Below, piece after piece: positions 54,973-64,000 of a stretch of DNA of 64,000 bases (position 1 is its first letter; each line of letters opens with the position of its first letter). The notes under the pieces are model-generated. The model was not told where the DNA came from, did no database searches, and saw only the letters and a program-made list of their open reading frames with translations. This stretch comes from Ochotona curzoniae (taxonomy: Eukaryota > Chordata > Mammalia > Lagomorpha > Ochotonidae). The stretch lies in the NCBI RefSeq assembly GCF_017591425.1, contig NW_024467101.1:13280918-13344917 (forward strand), in the 5' to 3' direction. The position numbers were made by a program, and so were the translations under genes.

Positions 54973-55199
54973 CTTCCCCTCTTAAAGACCCCAGGGGTAG
55001 TAGCAGGAAGCATGTAGGTGCCTCCTTAGGGCCAACAGTGAGGAAACCAGCTGCCAAGGGGTTCTGAGGAGGGAGGGAATGCCCTTGACTATGACCAAGG
55101 GAGTGGCTACATGGGTGAATGGATGCGTATGTCAAGGCTTATTGAACTGGTGTGCTCAAAAAGCATGCATTTTATTGGGTGTAAATTATGCCTCAATAA

Positions 55200-55880
55200 A
55201 GTTGATTTTTTATAAATAAGATAACATGGATTTCCTTATGGGAAACAGCCCACAAGGGTCCAATTTGGAGTGCAGGAATCCAATGGCAGAGGGCAGGGGG
55301 TTGGCTTGACTTCTGCCAGGGACATGGTAGTGGAAGTATGGGATTTAGCCTGGCTAGCAAGCAGCACTGGCCGTGTGAGGTGAGGTTTTGGAGTTGGGGG
55401 CTGGGTCGGAATTGACAACAGGTCTGGTCTACAGATGGGCCCCCCTTCAAGGCTGTGGGGGACAGCAAGAATGGAGCAACCTCCTGGATTATCATGAGAT
55501 CCTTGTGCCTCCATGGTTCTTTATGTGAAATCCCTGTTAGACTGGGCAGGACTGTCACATGTAGAAGGATCCTTAGCCACCCCTTCTTACAGATGTTAGC
55601 ACTGAAGGAGACTGGGGGCTGGGGAAGGGGGGTTGCAAAACTCTTCCCACATTCCTGCCTGCAGATCAAGGAAAGCTGGGATTCCAGCTGAGAGCTCCTT
55701 AACTTTCTGCCGTGTGGTTCAGCTTCCACTAAGTGGTCATATGCTTCCAGTGTGCTTCCCCTGGTACTATGTTCTCTCGTGGAAGAATCACAGAGCCCCG
55801 AAGTGCCTTCAATTCTAGTCCCTTCCTGATTGTACTGTAACTAGGTGCCAGGAACTTCATAGTTTTCTTTAAGGGGAGTC
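55200..55880. other. Intergenic stretch, no gene seen
   Basis: Repeat-poor sequence. It contains a 178-codon minus-strand open frame (55193-55729) with no recognisable domain, no splice partners and no CpG promoter. Confidence 0.45.
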
Positions 55881-55884
55881 ACTT

Positions 55885-56190
55885 AAAAAAGTTGTATTCA
55901 GTTGAGGTGCAGACAATAGAGACATAAAGAGTTGGAGAGACAGATACATAAGGATTTTTCTACCCATGGATCCATACCCCAAACGCCCCTAATGGTTGAG
56001 GATGGGCTGGGCCAGAGGCAGGAGCTGGGAACTCAGTCCAGGTCCTTCATGAGCATGGCAGGAACCCAGGTCCTTGAGCCTTCACTTGCTGCCTCCCAGG
56101 ACCAGCGTTAGCAGGAAGCCTGAGTCAGGAGCTAGGGCTGGGATGCAATCCAGACAACTCCAACAGGAATTTAGTCTGAAATCTGGTCCT
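55885..56190 (-). repeat. C-SINE, old copy
   Basis: Recognisable from GCTGGGCCAGAGGCAGGAGC and TGAGCCTTCACTTGCTGCCT. Confidence 0.65.
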
Positions 56191-56601
56191 TTCACTACCT
56201 TTTCAGTTCAGCTCATTCCGAATAATATTGGCGCTATCACAGGTTTTATGTGTCAATTAAGTATTTTTTTCTAATATGAATAAATCCATATCTGTTAAAA
56301 TAAGAAGACTTGTCCATATTCCACTTACACCTTGCTCATTTCCAAATGGACTCATACCGCTTTCAGGGAAATTCTGTCACAGGCTCAGCTTGCCATGTTC
56401 TGTATCCAGTTGGTGCTTGTGACAAGTTCATATACAATACCTGTTTTTTGGGGGGGTAGGGGGACTAGGCAGGGATTAAAAAATTCCTTTTTATGCTAAA
56501 CTAAATTTTTGTTTTAATTGCATTTCCAGGAAATGTCCTCATACACGGCGAACTTTTGTCTAGATGCCACTTATACAGGCAATTCTTTGCTTACACCTGG
56601 C

Positions 56602-56626
56602 AAAAAAAAAAAAAAAAAAAAAAAAA
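56602..56626 (+). repeat. poly(A) run
   Basis: Twenty-five consecutive A, perhaps the tail of an eroded insertion into the neighbouring L1. Confidence 0.9.
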
Positions 56627-56639
56627 CTGACAGTGCCCA

Positions 56640-56940
56640 TACATTTTACTTCTGACACAGCACTTCTACTTCTAGGAATTGAGCTTCAGGAAATAATTAA
56701 AGATGGGCTCCAAGATTTTAGCTATATAAGATTGTTCTTCTCAGGATTGCTGATTCTAATGCAAAATTGGAAATAACTAAATTTAACCAGGAGATGTGCT
56801 GAGTAGGTGCTGATATAGGATGGAGTGTTATTTTGCCCAAGGAAATGACGTTTCAGAAGAATACTGAATACCACAAAGATGTTTGCAAAATAGTGTGAAG
56901 GGAGGAAAGCAGGTTTCAAAGCAATGTGCAAAAATATTTA
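56640..56940 (+). mobile_element. Old L1 (L1ME-like) 3' fragment
   Basis: CACTTCTACTTCTAGGAATT, then AGGAAATAATTAAAGATGGG and GCAAAATTGGAAATAACTAA, a classic old-L1 ORF2 end. Confidence 0.75.
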
Positions 56941-57106
56941 AGTGTTTATTTAAACCCTACGTGAGTCAATGTGTGTCAGAGAATAGACACAAAGAGGATA
57001 TGCTGGCCTTCATTTTTGGATTATAGGTCCTTTTAATTTTTATTTCAGTCTGCGATTTTGAGATAACTGTATCTCTTTTGTCCGTATTTAGAAGCAGGCA
57101 TTTCGG

Positions 57107-57425
57107 GGCCCAGTACAATAATCCAGTGGCTAAATCATTGCCATGCAACTGCCAGAATCCCCTATGGGCACTGGTTTGTGCCCCAGCTGCTCCACTTTCC
57201 GTCCAGCTCCTTGCTTGTGACCTGGGAAAGCAGTAGAGGACGGCTCAAGTCTTGGGACCTTGCACCCACATGGGGGACAAGGAATAAGCTCCTGGCTCCT
57301 GACGCAGCTCTGGCCATTGCAGCCATGTGGGGAGTGAGCCAGCGAATGGAAGATCTTTCTCTCTGTCTCTTCTTCTCTCTGAATTTGATGTTCCAATAAA
57401 ATCAATCAATCAATAGATCTTAAAA
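57107..57425 (+). repeat. C-SINE, full length
   Basis: GGGGCCCAGTACAATAATCC head; tail AATAAAATCAATCAATCAAT. Confidence 0.9.
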
Positions 57426-57539
57426 AGAGAGAGAGAAGAAAAAGTGGGCTTTTGGCCTAAAATGAGAACACCCTTTGAGGGTGCCTATGTTTGATTTCTA
57501 ACTCCAGTCCCTGATACCAGATTTTTACTAATGCAGATC

Positions 57540-57940
57540 CTAGGAGACTGAGTGGCTCAAATAATCTCAGCCAAGGGGTTCCTGCCACCCATAGGGGAGC
57601 CTGCTTTTGGGTCTGTCTCTCAACTTTGGCAGGCATTTGGGGTGTGAAGTATTGGATATGGGCCCTGTTTGTGCATCTGTTCTATGTGCATATCTCCCTT
57701 TTTCAAATAAATAAATAGAACTTACAAAAAAAAAAAAAGGCAAACACATTTATATTGGAAGCTTTGTAATTTACTCTTCAAATTATTTGAGAAGCAGAAA
57801 GAAAGCATGAGAGAGCGTCCCAAAGCACCTGCAATGGCTGGAGCTGGGCTAGGGCCCAAACTGGTAGGAACTGAATCTGAGCAGGAACCAGTGACTTGAG
57901 CCCCTGCCTCCTAGGATCTGCTTTAGCAGGAAGCTGGCTT
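57540..57940. repeat. Two decayed C-SINE fragments
   Basis: Sense fragment about 57540-57735 (tail TTTCAAATAAATAAATAG) and antisense fragment about 57775-57940. Confidence 0.55.
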
Positions 57941-58032
57941 AATTAAATTTAAATGTAAGACATGCACTAGGGAAACAAACAAAAGATACGCACTAGATTT
58001 CAAAGACTTTATGTAAAAAAGGTGAACTAACT

Positions 58033-58712
58033 TGAGCCCAGTAGCCTAGTGGCTAAAGTTCTCACCTTATACATGCCGGGATCCCATGTGAGCACCAGTT
58101 CTAATCCTGCCAGCCCTGCTTCCTATCCAGCTCCGTGCTTGTTGCCTGGGAAAGGAGTCCAGGATGGCCCAAAGCCTTGGGACCCTGCACCTGTGTGGGA
58201 GACCTGAAAGAAACTCCTGGCTCCTGGCTTCAAATTAGATCAGCTCTGGCCATTGTGGTCACTTGGGAAGTGAATCATTGGACGGATAATTTTTCTCTGT
58301 GTCTCTCCTTCTCTCTGTAAATCTTGTTCTCAACTAAAAGTAAAATAAATTAAAAAAATAAAATACTGGGTCTGGCTCAGTGGCATAGTGGCTAAAGTCC
58401 TCGCCTTGAACACGCCAGAATCCCATATGGAAACTGGTTCTAATCCTGGCAGCTCCACTTCCCATCTAGCTCCCTGCTTGTGGCCTAGGAAAGCAGTCGA
58501 GGATGGCCCAAAGCCTTGGGACCCTGCACCCGTGTGGGAGACCTGGAGGAAGCTCCTGACTCCTGGCTTTGGATGAGCATAGCACTGGCCGTTGTGGTCA
58601 CTTGGGGAGTGAATCATCAGATGGAAGATCTTCCTCTCTGTCTCTCCTTCTCTCTGTATATTTAACTTTCCAATAAAAAACTTAAAAATAAATTTTAAAA
58701 ATCTTTAAAAAA
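58033..58712 (+). repeat. Two tandem sense C-SINE copies
   Basis: About 58033-58365 and 58368-58712, head-to-tail; the second head is GGGTCTGGCTCAGTGGCATA. Confidence 0.92.
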
Positions 58713-58904
58713 ATAAAATACTTATTACAAGTTGAATGCTAACATTTAGGATATATTTATTGGATTAGATACACGAAGTCATTAAAAGTACCAATGACTT
58801 ACTTTTCTTAAAGTGTAGCTAATGGATAAGTTATAATAGCAAACATGATTTGAATTCTGTTTCCAATGTAGAATGCTGTTTAGCAGGTTAATTGCTGACC
58901 GAAC

Positions 58905-59015
58905 ATGCGGTATCTCAGTTAATCTTGTAGTGACTCTGAGATGTAGCTATTATTAACCTTCCTTCTACTGGACAGGAAATTGAGACACAGAGAGCAAATT
59001 GCCCAAGATTAACCA
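58905..59015 (-). repeat. MIR remnant
   Basis: CTGAGATGTAGCTATTATTA, then GGACAGGAAATTGAGACACA and AAATTGCCCAAGATTAACC. Confidence 0.75.
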
Positions 59016-59026
59016 CCAGTAAGAAG

Positions 59027-59300
59027 GCGGCTGGCATTGTGGTATAGTGGGTATAGCCACCGCCTGCGATGCCAGCATCCCATGTGGGGGCCGGTTCATA
59101 TTCCCACTGCCCCATGACTGATCCAGCTCCCTGCTAACAGCCTGGGGAAAGCAGCAGAAGATAACCCAAGTCCCTGCCTCCCGTGTAGGAGACTGGGAAG
59201 AAGTTCCTGGCTCCTGGCTTTGGCCTGGCTCAGCTCCGGCTGTCCCAGCCATCTGGAGAGTTAGCCAGCCATGGACTGGGACAGAGAGAAGGATTTAGAA
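59027..59300 (+). repeat. C-SINE, 3'-eroded
   Basis: GGCGGCTGGCATTGTGGTAT head of an older subfamily; ends near CCAGCCATGGACTGGG. Confidence 0.75.
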
Positions 59301-59784
59301 TGATGCAGGCAGGAGGGACAGCACATGGGAAAAGACTGGTCGCCTGTCTCCATGGGCCTTGTTTCCGGTGGCTGTGAAACCATTCCCAGAAGGGGCTATT
59401 GTCTCGGGCGACTGTACCCTGCATGGGGACTGGGAAGTGAGCAGGCTTGTCCATCTGTCCTGTTAGTGTCACTTGCACTTTAGGAAGCATGAGGAAACCT
59501 GACTGAGGTTATCCCATGCGATGGGTTGAATATTTGCGTCCTCCCCCCAGATCTCTGTTGAACCCTAATCCCAATGGGATGGTATTCAAAGGTAGGGGCT
59601 TTAAAAACATTTTTTTAAAGGATTTATTTCACACCATAGTCTGGCCTGAACCACAACTCTGGTCCCCCCAGGGTACATCCTACCCATTGTACCAACTGCC
59701 CAGCCCAGGTTGTAACGTTTTAATTTAGGAGAACCAGACAGAGGCAAAGAGAAGCCGCTTGAATTTTACTTTAGAGAAAGAACT

Positions 59785-60100
59785 CGTCAGAGCGTCCAGT
59801 GTCGTGGGGTACCTAGCAAGTAAGGCTGCCTGTGTCGCTGGCATCCCCTACAGATGCTGGGTCAGCTCCTGGATGACCGTTTTCCCATCTGACTGTCTGC
59901 TAATGACTTGAGAAAGGCAGCGGAGGATGGCCCTGTTGCTCGTGTGGGAGACCCAGAAGAAGCTCCTGGCTTTAGCCTGGCTCAGCCCCTTGTACTGGGG
60001 CCAACTGGAGAGTGAACCAGTCAATGGACGATATCTCTGTTCCTGTCTCTCTCTGTAGCTCTTCCAAATAATTAAATCCTAGGGGGGGAAAAAAAAATAA
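59785..60100 (+). repeat. C-SINE, old copy
   Basis: AGCGTCCAGTGTCGTGGGGT head; CTTCCAAATAATTAAATCCT tail. Confidence 0.65.
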
Positions 60101-60998
60101 GGAACTTTGCCATCCAGATCTAGGAGGGACAACTTCCGGATATGGTGCCTGCAGCCCAGACATGTCTGCCCAGTAGGGCTGCCTAGCTTTTCCTGCCAGA
60201 GCTTCCCAAAGCACTGACCCATCTTTGCCAGAGCCGAGGTGCAGAGCCATGCTGCCTGCTCCTTTTTGTCTCAGGTGTTTCGTTGGCTGCTGACCTGCAG
60301 AGAGAAATATGTTACCGTCACCCACTCTGAAATATGGCCAAGGACCCGTGATAGAATAACCGCTGCTACTAGAATTAAGACAATAGCCGCATAGTCTATT
60401 CAGACATTCCATAAACATCATGTTATTGTTACCCAGCGTCTGAGTGTGTGGGGGCAGTCGGTGTGTGATTTACCAGCCGCCTTTCATGTCCGGTATGAAG
60501 CTCTGTCCCATGTGAACTCTTGGCAGTCTTCAGAGAAGGTGGACACGTGAAAGATTGAGGGATATGAAACCTGCAGGGTATTGGCTCTAGGTTCCACAAT
60601 CTGTGCTGGGGCAGAGGGCTGCCAGCCTTTGCCTGGTCCTCCTGGGAGGTGACCTGTAGTGGTCACACAGGTGGACAAACGCACAGGTGGACAAGTCAGT
60701 GTATAGTGCGTGACATGTGACGACCAGGTGACCGCTGAACAGACGCAGGTCAAGGCTGAGGAACGGATCCCTCAGCCGGAAGGTCAAGCCAGCAGCGCCT
60801 TTGCAAGGGAAGGAGCCCAGGAGGCCTGGGGAGCCGCCCACCCTGCCCGCTCGGCCGCGAGGGGGCGCCGCCGCCCCGCCCAGCGCCGCCCCCCCACCCG
60901 CCACGCGGGGCCGGGCGGGGGGCGGGGCCTGCCTGCGCACGGGGCGGGGCCAGTCCGCTCTGGGGGCGGGGCCAGCCCGCTCTCGGGGGCGGGCGCGC

Positions 60999-61005
<7 letters not shown>

Positions 61006-61029
<24 letters not shown>

Positions 61030-61030
61030 T
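61006..61030 (+). repeat. (GGC)n triplet tract, probable PXN 5'UTR
   Basis: Five or so GGC units followed by GGT/GGC units. A related (GAG)n(GCG)n tract lies in intron 1 at about 61180-61212. Confidence 0.8.
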
Positions 61031-61144
61031 GCGTTCTGTTCCGGGCCGAGGCTCGCGGCGGAAAAGTTGCGGGGCGGTGAGGAGAGGCGGCGGGACGGAC
61101 TGCGAGCGTGACGCCGAGCCGGCTGCCGGCGCCGCGGCCCAGCC

Positions 61145-61157
61145 ATGGACGACCTCG
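61145..61157 (+). CDS. PXN: Paxillin, first coding exon (MDDL plus one base)
   Basis: Paxillin is a focal-adhesion scaffold with N-terminal LD motifs and C-terminal LIM domains; it links integrins to FAK, vinculin and Rho-family regulators. Only ATG-GAC-GAC-CTC-G is present before the donor GTGAGT, matching the paxillin start MDDL(D), the beginning of LD1. Support comes from the strong Kozak context (GCCCAGCCATGG), the CpG island upstream, the perfect donor and the conserved neighbourhood (U4 genes, SIRT4). Thirteen bases would be weak evidence alone, so the identification leans on synteny. The next exon is not in the window, consistent with a long intron 1. Confidence 0.88.
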
Positions 61158-64000
61158 GTGAGTAAGGGAGGCCGAGGAATGAGGAGGAGGAGGAGGAGGC
61201 GGCGGCGGCGAGGGGCGCGCGGCCCCGGGCCGGCTGGGCAGGCGCGAACGTGCGGATGGGGGGCCGCGGACCACCTCTCCTTACTCTCAACCCCGGGCGG
61301 CGTGGGCCAGGTTTCCTTGACCTGCCCTCCCGGAGCTCCGTGGGACCCGAGTCCCGCACTGGGCCTTCGTCCCGAGCCAAGGCCGGCCACGCCGTCCTCA
61401 CAGCAGCCACCCGCACCGCCTCCGCACCCCCTACCTCGGCAACCCCACGTCCTTGATCTCCTCAACCGGGCCCTCCTCCAAACAAGGCTCGCTCGCCCGT
61501 TAGGGACCCAACCCAGTCCACCTCAGGCACGGGACACCCCCTCTGCCTCTCAGTTCTGCAGCCCACACCCCTCCTCACTTCACGGGATCGCAGCCCACCC
61601 TCCACTTCCCCAGCCCAGGGAGCGGCTTCCACATCCTATGGGCTGCTGCTTCTTTTTCCGGGGGACCTGTTCCTATCCTGCATTTTACAGGCTGGTAGCC
61701 ACGCTCCAGGGAGAACGCCTCCAAGATCACCTCTTCCCTTTTCTTGGTTAGATTCTCAAACTGGTGGTGTATGGGGGGAGGTGAGCCTGCCAGGACCACA
61801 CCCCCATTTTAAAGATAACCGTCGTCATGCTGCGCAGTGGCTCCCACCTCAGGGGTGGTCACCTCCCTTCCCCTGCCTGCTCTCCCCCACCATGTGTTAA
61901 TGGAGTCGGAGAGGGTGATGCCTGGGTCCCAGCCACCCAGACCCTGGTCTGGTGCCAGGGAAGGGGGCTTCAAAGGTGTCTGCGCTGGTCTGGGCTGGCT
62001 GGCTGCCTGTCCCCCCAGGCAGGTCCTGCTGGAGAGCTCACAGATGAGGAGGACATGGAGCTTCCAGAGTTTGTTCCTGGAGCCCCAGGACGATTCTTTT
62101 TCAGTCCTGACTTGATCTGCTGTCCCCATAGAGGAAAGAAAATATCTTCTGGAAGCATATGCTGAACCCAGGGGGGTTGGCACCCAGGTTCCAGGAATGT
62201 CCGGAGTGCCCGGGGCCCTGGGAGTGGGAGAATGCCATCTCCCTTCCCTGAGCAGGGATAAAGTTTCTCTCTGTGGGAGCCTTGTCTTTCCCTCCTTGGA
62301 CCGTGGGTGGCTTGTGTGACCATTGGACGACACTGCTGGGCCTCCCCCAGGGCAGCACGAGGCACCTCACTGCTTCCCAGGAACTTCTTTGTGGAATCAG
62401 GGTGTCCCCCACTCTTCCCTGAGGGAGCCTGGGGGTGGGGGTCGTGTCGAATCTTGCCTGTTTTTGCAGAGTGCCGTGGCTGCCAAGCATAGTTCTGCCT
62501 CTGGGTCAGGCTTGGCACCTACTTTGCTAATGCGTTCAAGGTTGGCATGGCTTCCAGGCAGGTATTTTCTTTTCACATAAAAATAAGCAAGCTGAAAGGA
62601 AGCCTGGGGAATGTTGTTTGGAGCGAGGATCCGAATGTCTCTGTGCTTGCCTGCCTGGTGGAACTGGTGGGGAGCAGGTCTGCCTGGGCCTTTGTGCTCT
62701 GGACAGTCCTGTACTGTGTGCAGGACTACGAAAAGTCTTGCGTAGAGTTCGCCATTGAAGCCCGGAATTCCTGTCTTCTGAGTCTTCCATTTAGGGCCAG
62801 AAAACATGGTTGGTTTCTGAAAGGAGAGAGAGAGCACTGAACAGAGTGAACAGAAGTCTAAGTTTGCTTCGTGTGATAGCTCCCATCGCCAGAGCAGCCT
62901 TTGTAGAAGATCACCCTCAGGCCACCACTCTCCCATCCTCTGACGCCTGCCTTTCACACCTAGAGGAAAATGAGCAGAAAGAGGTTGATTCTGTTGCCCA
63001 AGACTGCTAAGCAGCCGACTGACAAAGGCCTGTCCCCTGGAAGCCCGGTCCCCAGCTCCTGGAACTGTGGCTCTTGTGGGCCCCCAAGGATGTCTTGCCT
63101 GGGGAGGGGTGATTAGAATCTGGGAGAGGAGGTCACACAGTGTGGGACTGCCACCTGTAGCTCCTGCCGCCTTCCACTGCAGCCTGGCCAGTCCAGTTGC
63201 TTGGATCCAGGCTGCCTGGCTCTCTTGCCCCGAGCTCCCAGGGGGCCGGCCACGCCTGGCTGGGCGAGCCTGGGGTGGGAGGAGCGGGGTGTGCAGGAGA
63301 ACGGAGGAATTTGCCTCTGAGCTCTGGCCCCGTCAGCTGTCTGGATTGCTGGTCAGCACAGGGCTCGTCAGCTGTTTTCCTTAGTGGGGGGACACAAAGG
63401 CCAGGCCGCTTGTTTTTATTTTTCTCCTGAGAGTGCTTTCAGCTATGAGCCTGCTGGCCGCTAAGAGGGTGAAGAGTTTCTGGTCTGCCTGTAGCAAGGC
63501 CCAAGCTTCCTCTGTGACATTGTTTTTTGGTCTTTAAAAAAAAAAAAAAAGTTGGAGCCGCCTTCTCCTCCCCTTAGCTGCCAGTGAGGGGATTGGCCAT
63601 GTGCTGTTTAATCAGTTACAAATTTATAGCTCTTTGGGCAGAAGCACATAAACACAGAGTGTCCTGCCTCCTCTGTGTGTTCTCCTGCTTGGTGCTGTGG
63701 GGTGGCTGCCTGGTGGCTTTTCTCATTGCTCCATAGAGGCTGGTTTGGCCCCGAGTTCGCTCTGTTCGGAGTTCTGGCCGGAGTTTCCTGGACAGAGTTT
63801 CCACAACAATGAGATGCACCAGGCTGAGGCTTCCTGACCCGGCTCCCCTCTCAGCCCTTGCTGAGCTTCTGCATGTGCCTGGGGGACCCTGACCACAGCC
63901 TTGGTCCACTCCTGCCTGAGGGGGACAGTATGGCTGCCGTGCATTGTTGAGTGTTAATTACAACCAGAAGAGAAAGGTACAGCCTCTCCACCTCACTGAT
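61158..64000 (+). other. PXN: PXN intron 1 (5' part)
   Basis: No exon of the LD-motif region is visible. Unlike the preceding 10 kb, this stretch holds no recognisable C-SINE. Early-intron regulatory sequence is plausible, but I see no specific motif cluster beyond the CpG-island shore. Confidence 0.7.

Larger units (their letters stand above)
60830..61240 (+). promoter_or_regulatory. PXN: PXN CpG-island promoter and 5'UTR
   Basis: Very CpG-dense, TATA-less block immediately upstream of the PXN start codon. It has an array of GC boxes: GGCGGGGCC near 60920, GGGGCGGGGCC near 60941, GGGGGCGGGGCC near 60962 and GGGGGCGGG near 60985. A GGC-triplet tract (61006-61030) lies between the GC boxes and the ATG, probably in the 5'UTR. 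The start site is probably near 61000, but I cannot fix it. Confidence 0.85.

Noticed and set aside
55193..55729. 178-codon minus-strand open frame
   Set aside because: No domain, no promoter, no introns and no sign of a processed pseudogene; expected by chance at this scale.
22121..60100. tRNA genes suggested by A/B-box-like heads
   Set aside because: All sit at the 5' ends of C-SINE copies and lack a cloverleaf or anticodon stem; they are SINE promoters.
60587..61465. Long open frames on both strands (292 codons minus, 316 codons plus at 60801-61751)
   Set aside because: They lie in the PXN CpG island, where GC-rich composition removes stop codons. They cross the PXN exon 1 donor and have no domain, only Pro/Ala/Arg-rich sequence.
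1..64000. CRISPR arrays, operons or bacterial mobile elements
   Set aside because: Tandem repeats present are simple microsatellites and SINE clusters; all genes are intron-containing vertebrate genes.

Overview
This window is mammalian genomic DNA, from a lagomorph and more likely a pika than a rabbit. Genes are split by GT-AG introns, there are ancient MIR, L1 and Tigger remnants, and roughly sixty copies or fragments of one tRNA-headed SINE. That SINE runs from a GGGCCCGGCGCGGTGGC-like head to an AATAAATAAATCTT-like tail, which is the lagomorph C-SINE (CSINE). The pika preference rests on the copy type as I remember it and is not proven. Gene order matches human 12q24.31 in reverse orientation: MSI1, PLA2G1B, SIRT4, the two U4 snRNA genes (RNU4-1/RNU4-2), PXN.

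1-22 kb: the 3' three quarters of MSI1 (+). Ten coding exons encode residues 90-362, with no difference from the human protein that I can recall. A non-coding last exon follows, separated by an intron inside the 3'UTR. Intron 6 (by my count) holds a CpG island with two RFX X-box-like palindromes plus SOX, homeodomain and E-box motifs. This fits a neural-progenitor enhancer described in Msi1 intron 6. 22-28 kb: SINE-rich spacer with an old L1 and a MER2/Tigger remnant.

28.2-32.3 kb: PLA2G1B (+), four exons, 145 residues, all catalytic and calcium residues present, but mature Trp3 replaced by Leu. 32.3-41.4 kb: spacer between convergent genes. It contains an orphan CpG-rich, promoter-like block near 33.7-34.0 kb (three CACGTG boxes, three CCAAT boxes, GC box, NRF1-like site) and 1.2 kb further on an exon-like segment with strong splice signals. 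I can assign neither to a known gene. It also holds a decayed genomic copy of the SIRT4 exon 3/intron 3/exon 4 junction, lodged in an L1 remnant.

41.4-45.5 kb: SIRT4 (-), an intact 314-codon frame in three coding exons. Its likely promoter is a CpG-rich block with two opposed ZNF143-type sites. A U2 snRNA fragment lies beside it. 48.3-49.2 kb: two U4 snRNA genes (+), identical over 144 nt but unlike each other in the flanks. Each has an octamer/ZNF143-like distal element, a PSE position and a 3' box. 49.2-60.8 kb: SINE- and L1-rich spacer without a supported gene. 60.8-64 kb: PXN (+) CpG-island promoter, first coding exon (13 nt of coding sequence) and the beginning of intron 1.

The genes are not one pathway. 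The shared theme is regulation: two intergenic or intronic CpG islands outside annotated promoters, ZNF143-type control at SIRT4 and at the U4 genes within 4 kb, and heavy SINE accumulation.
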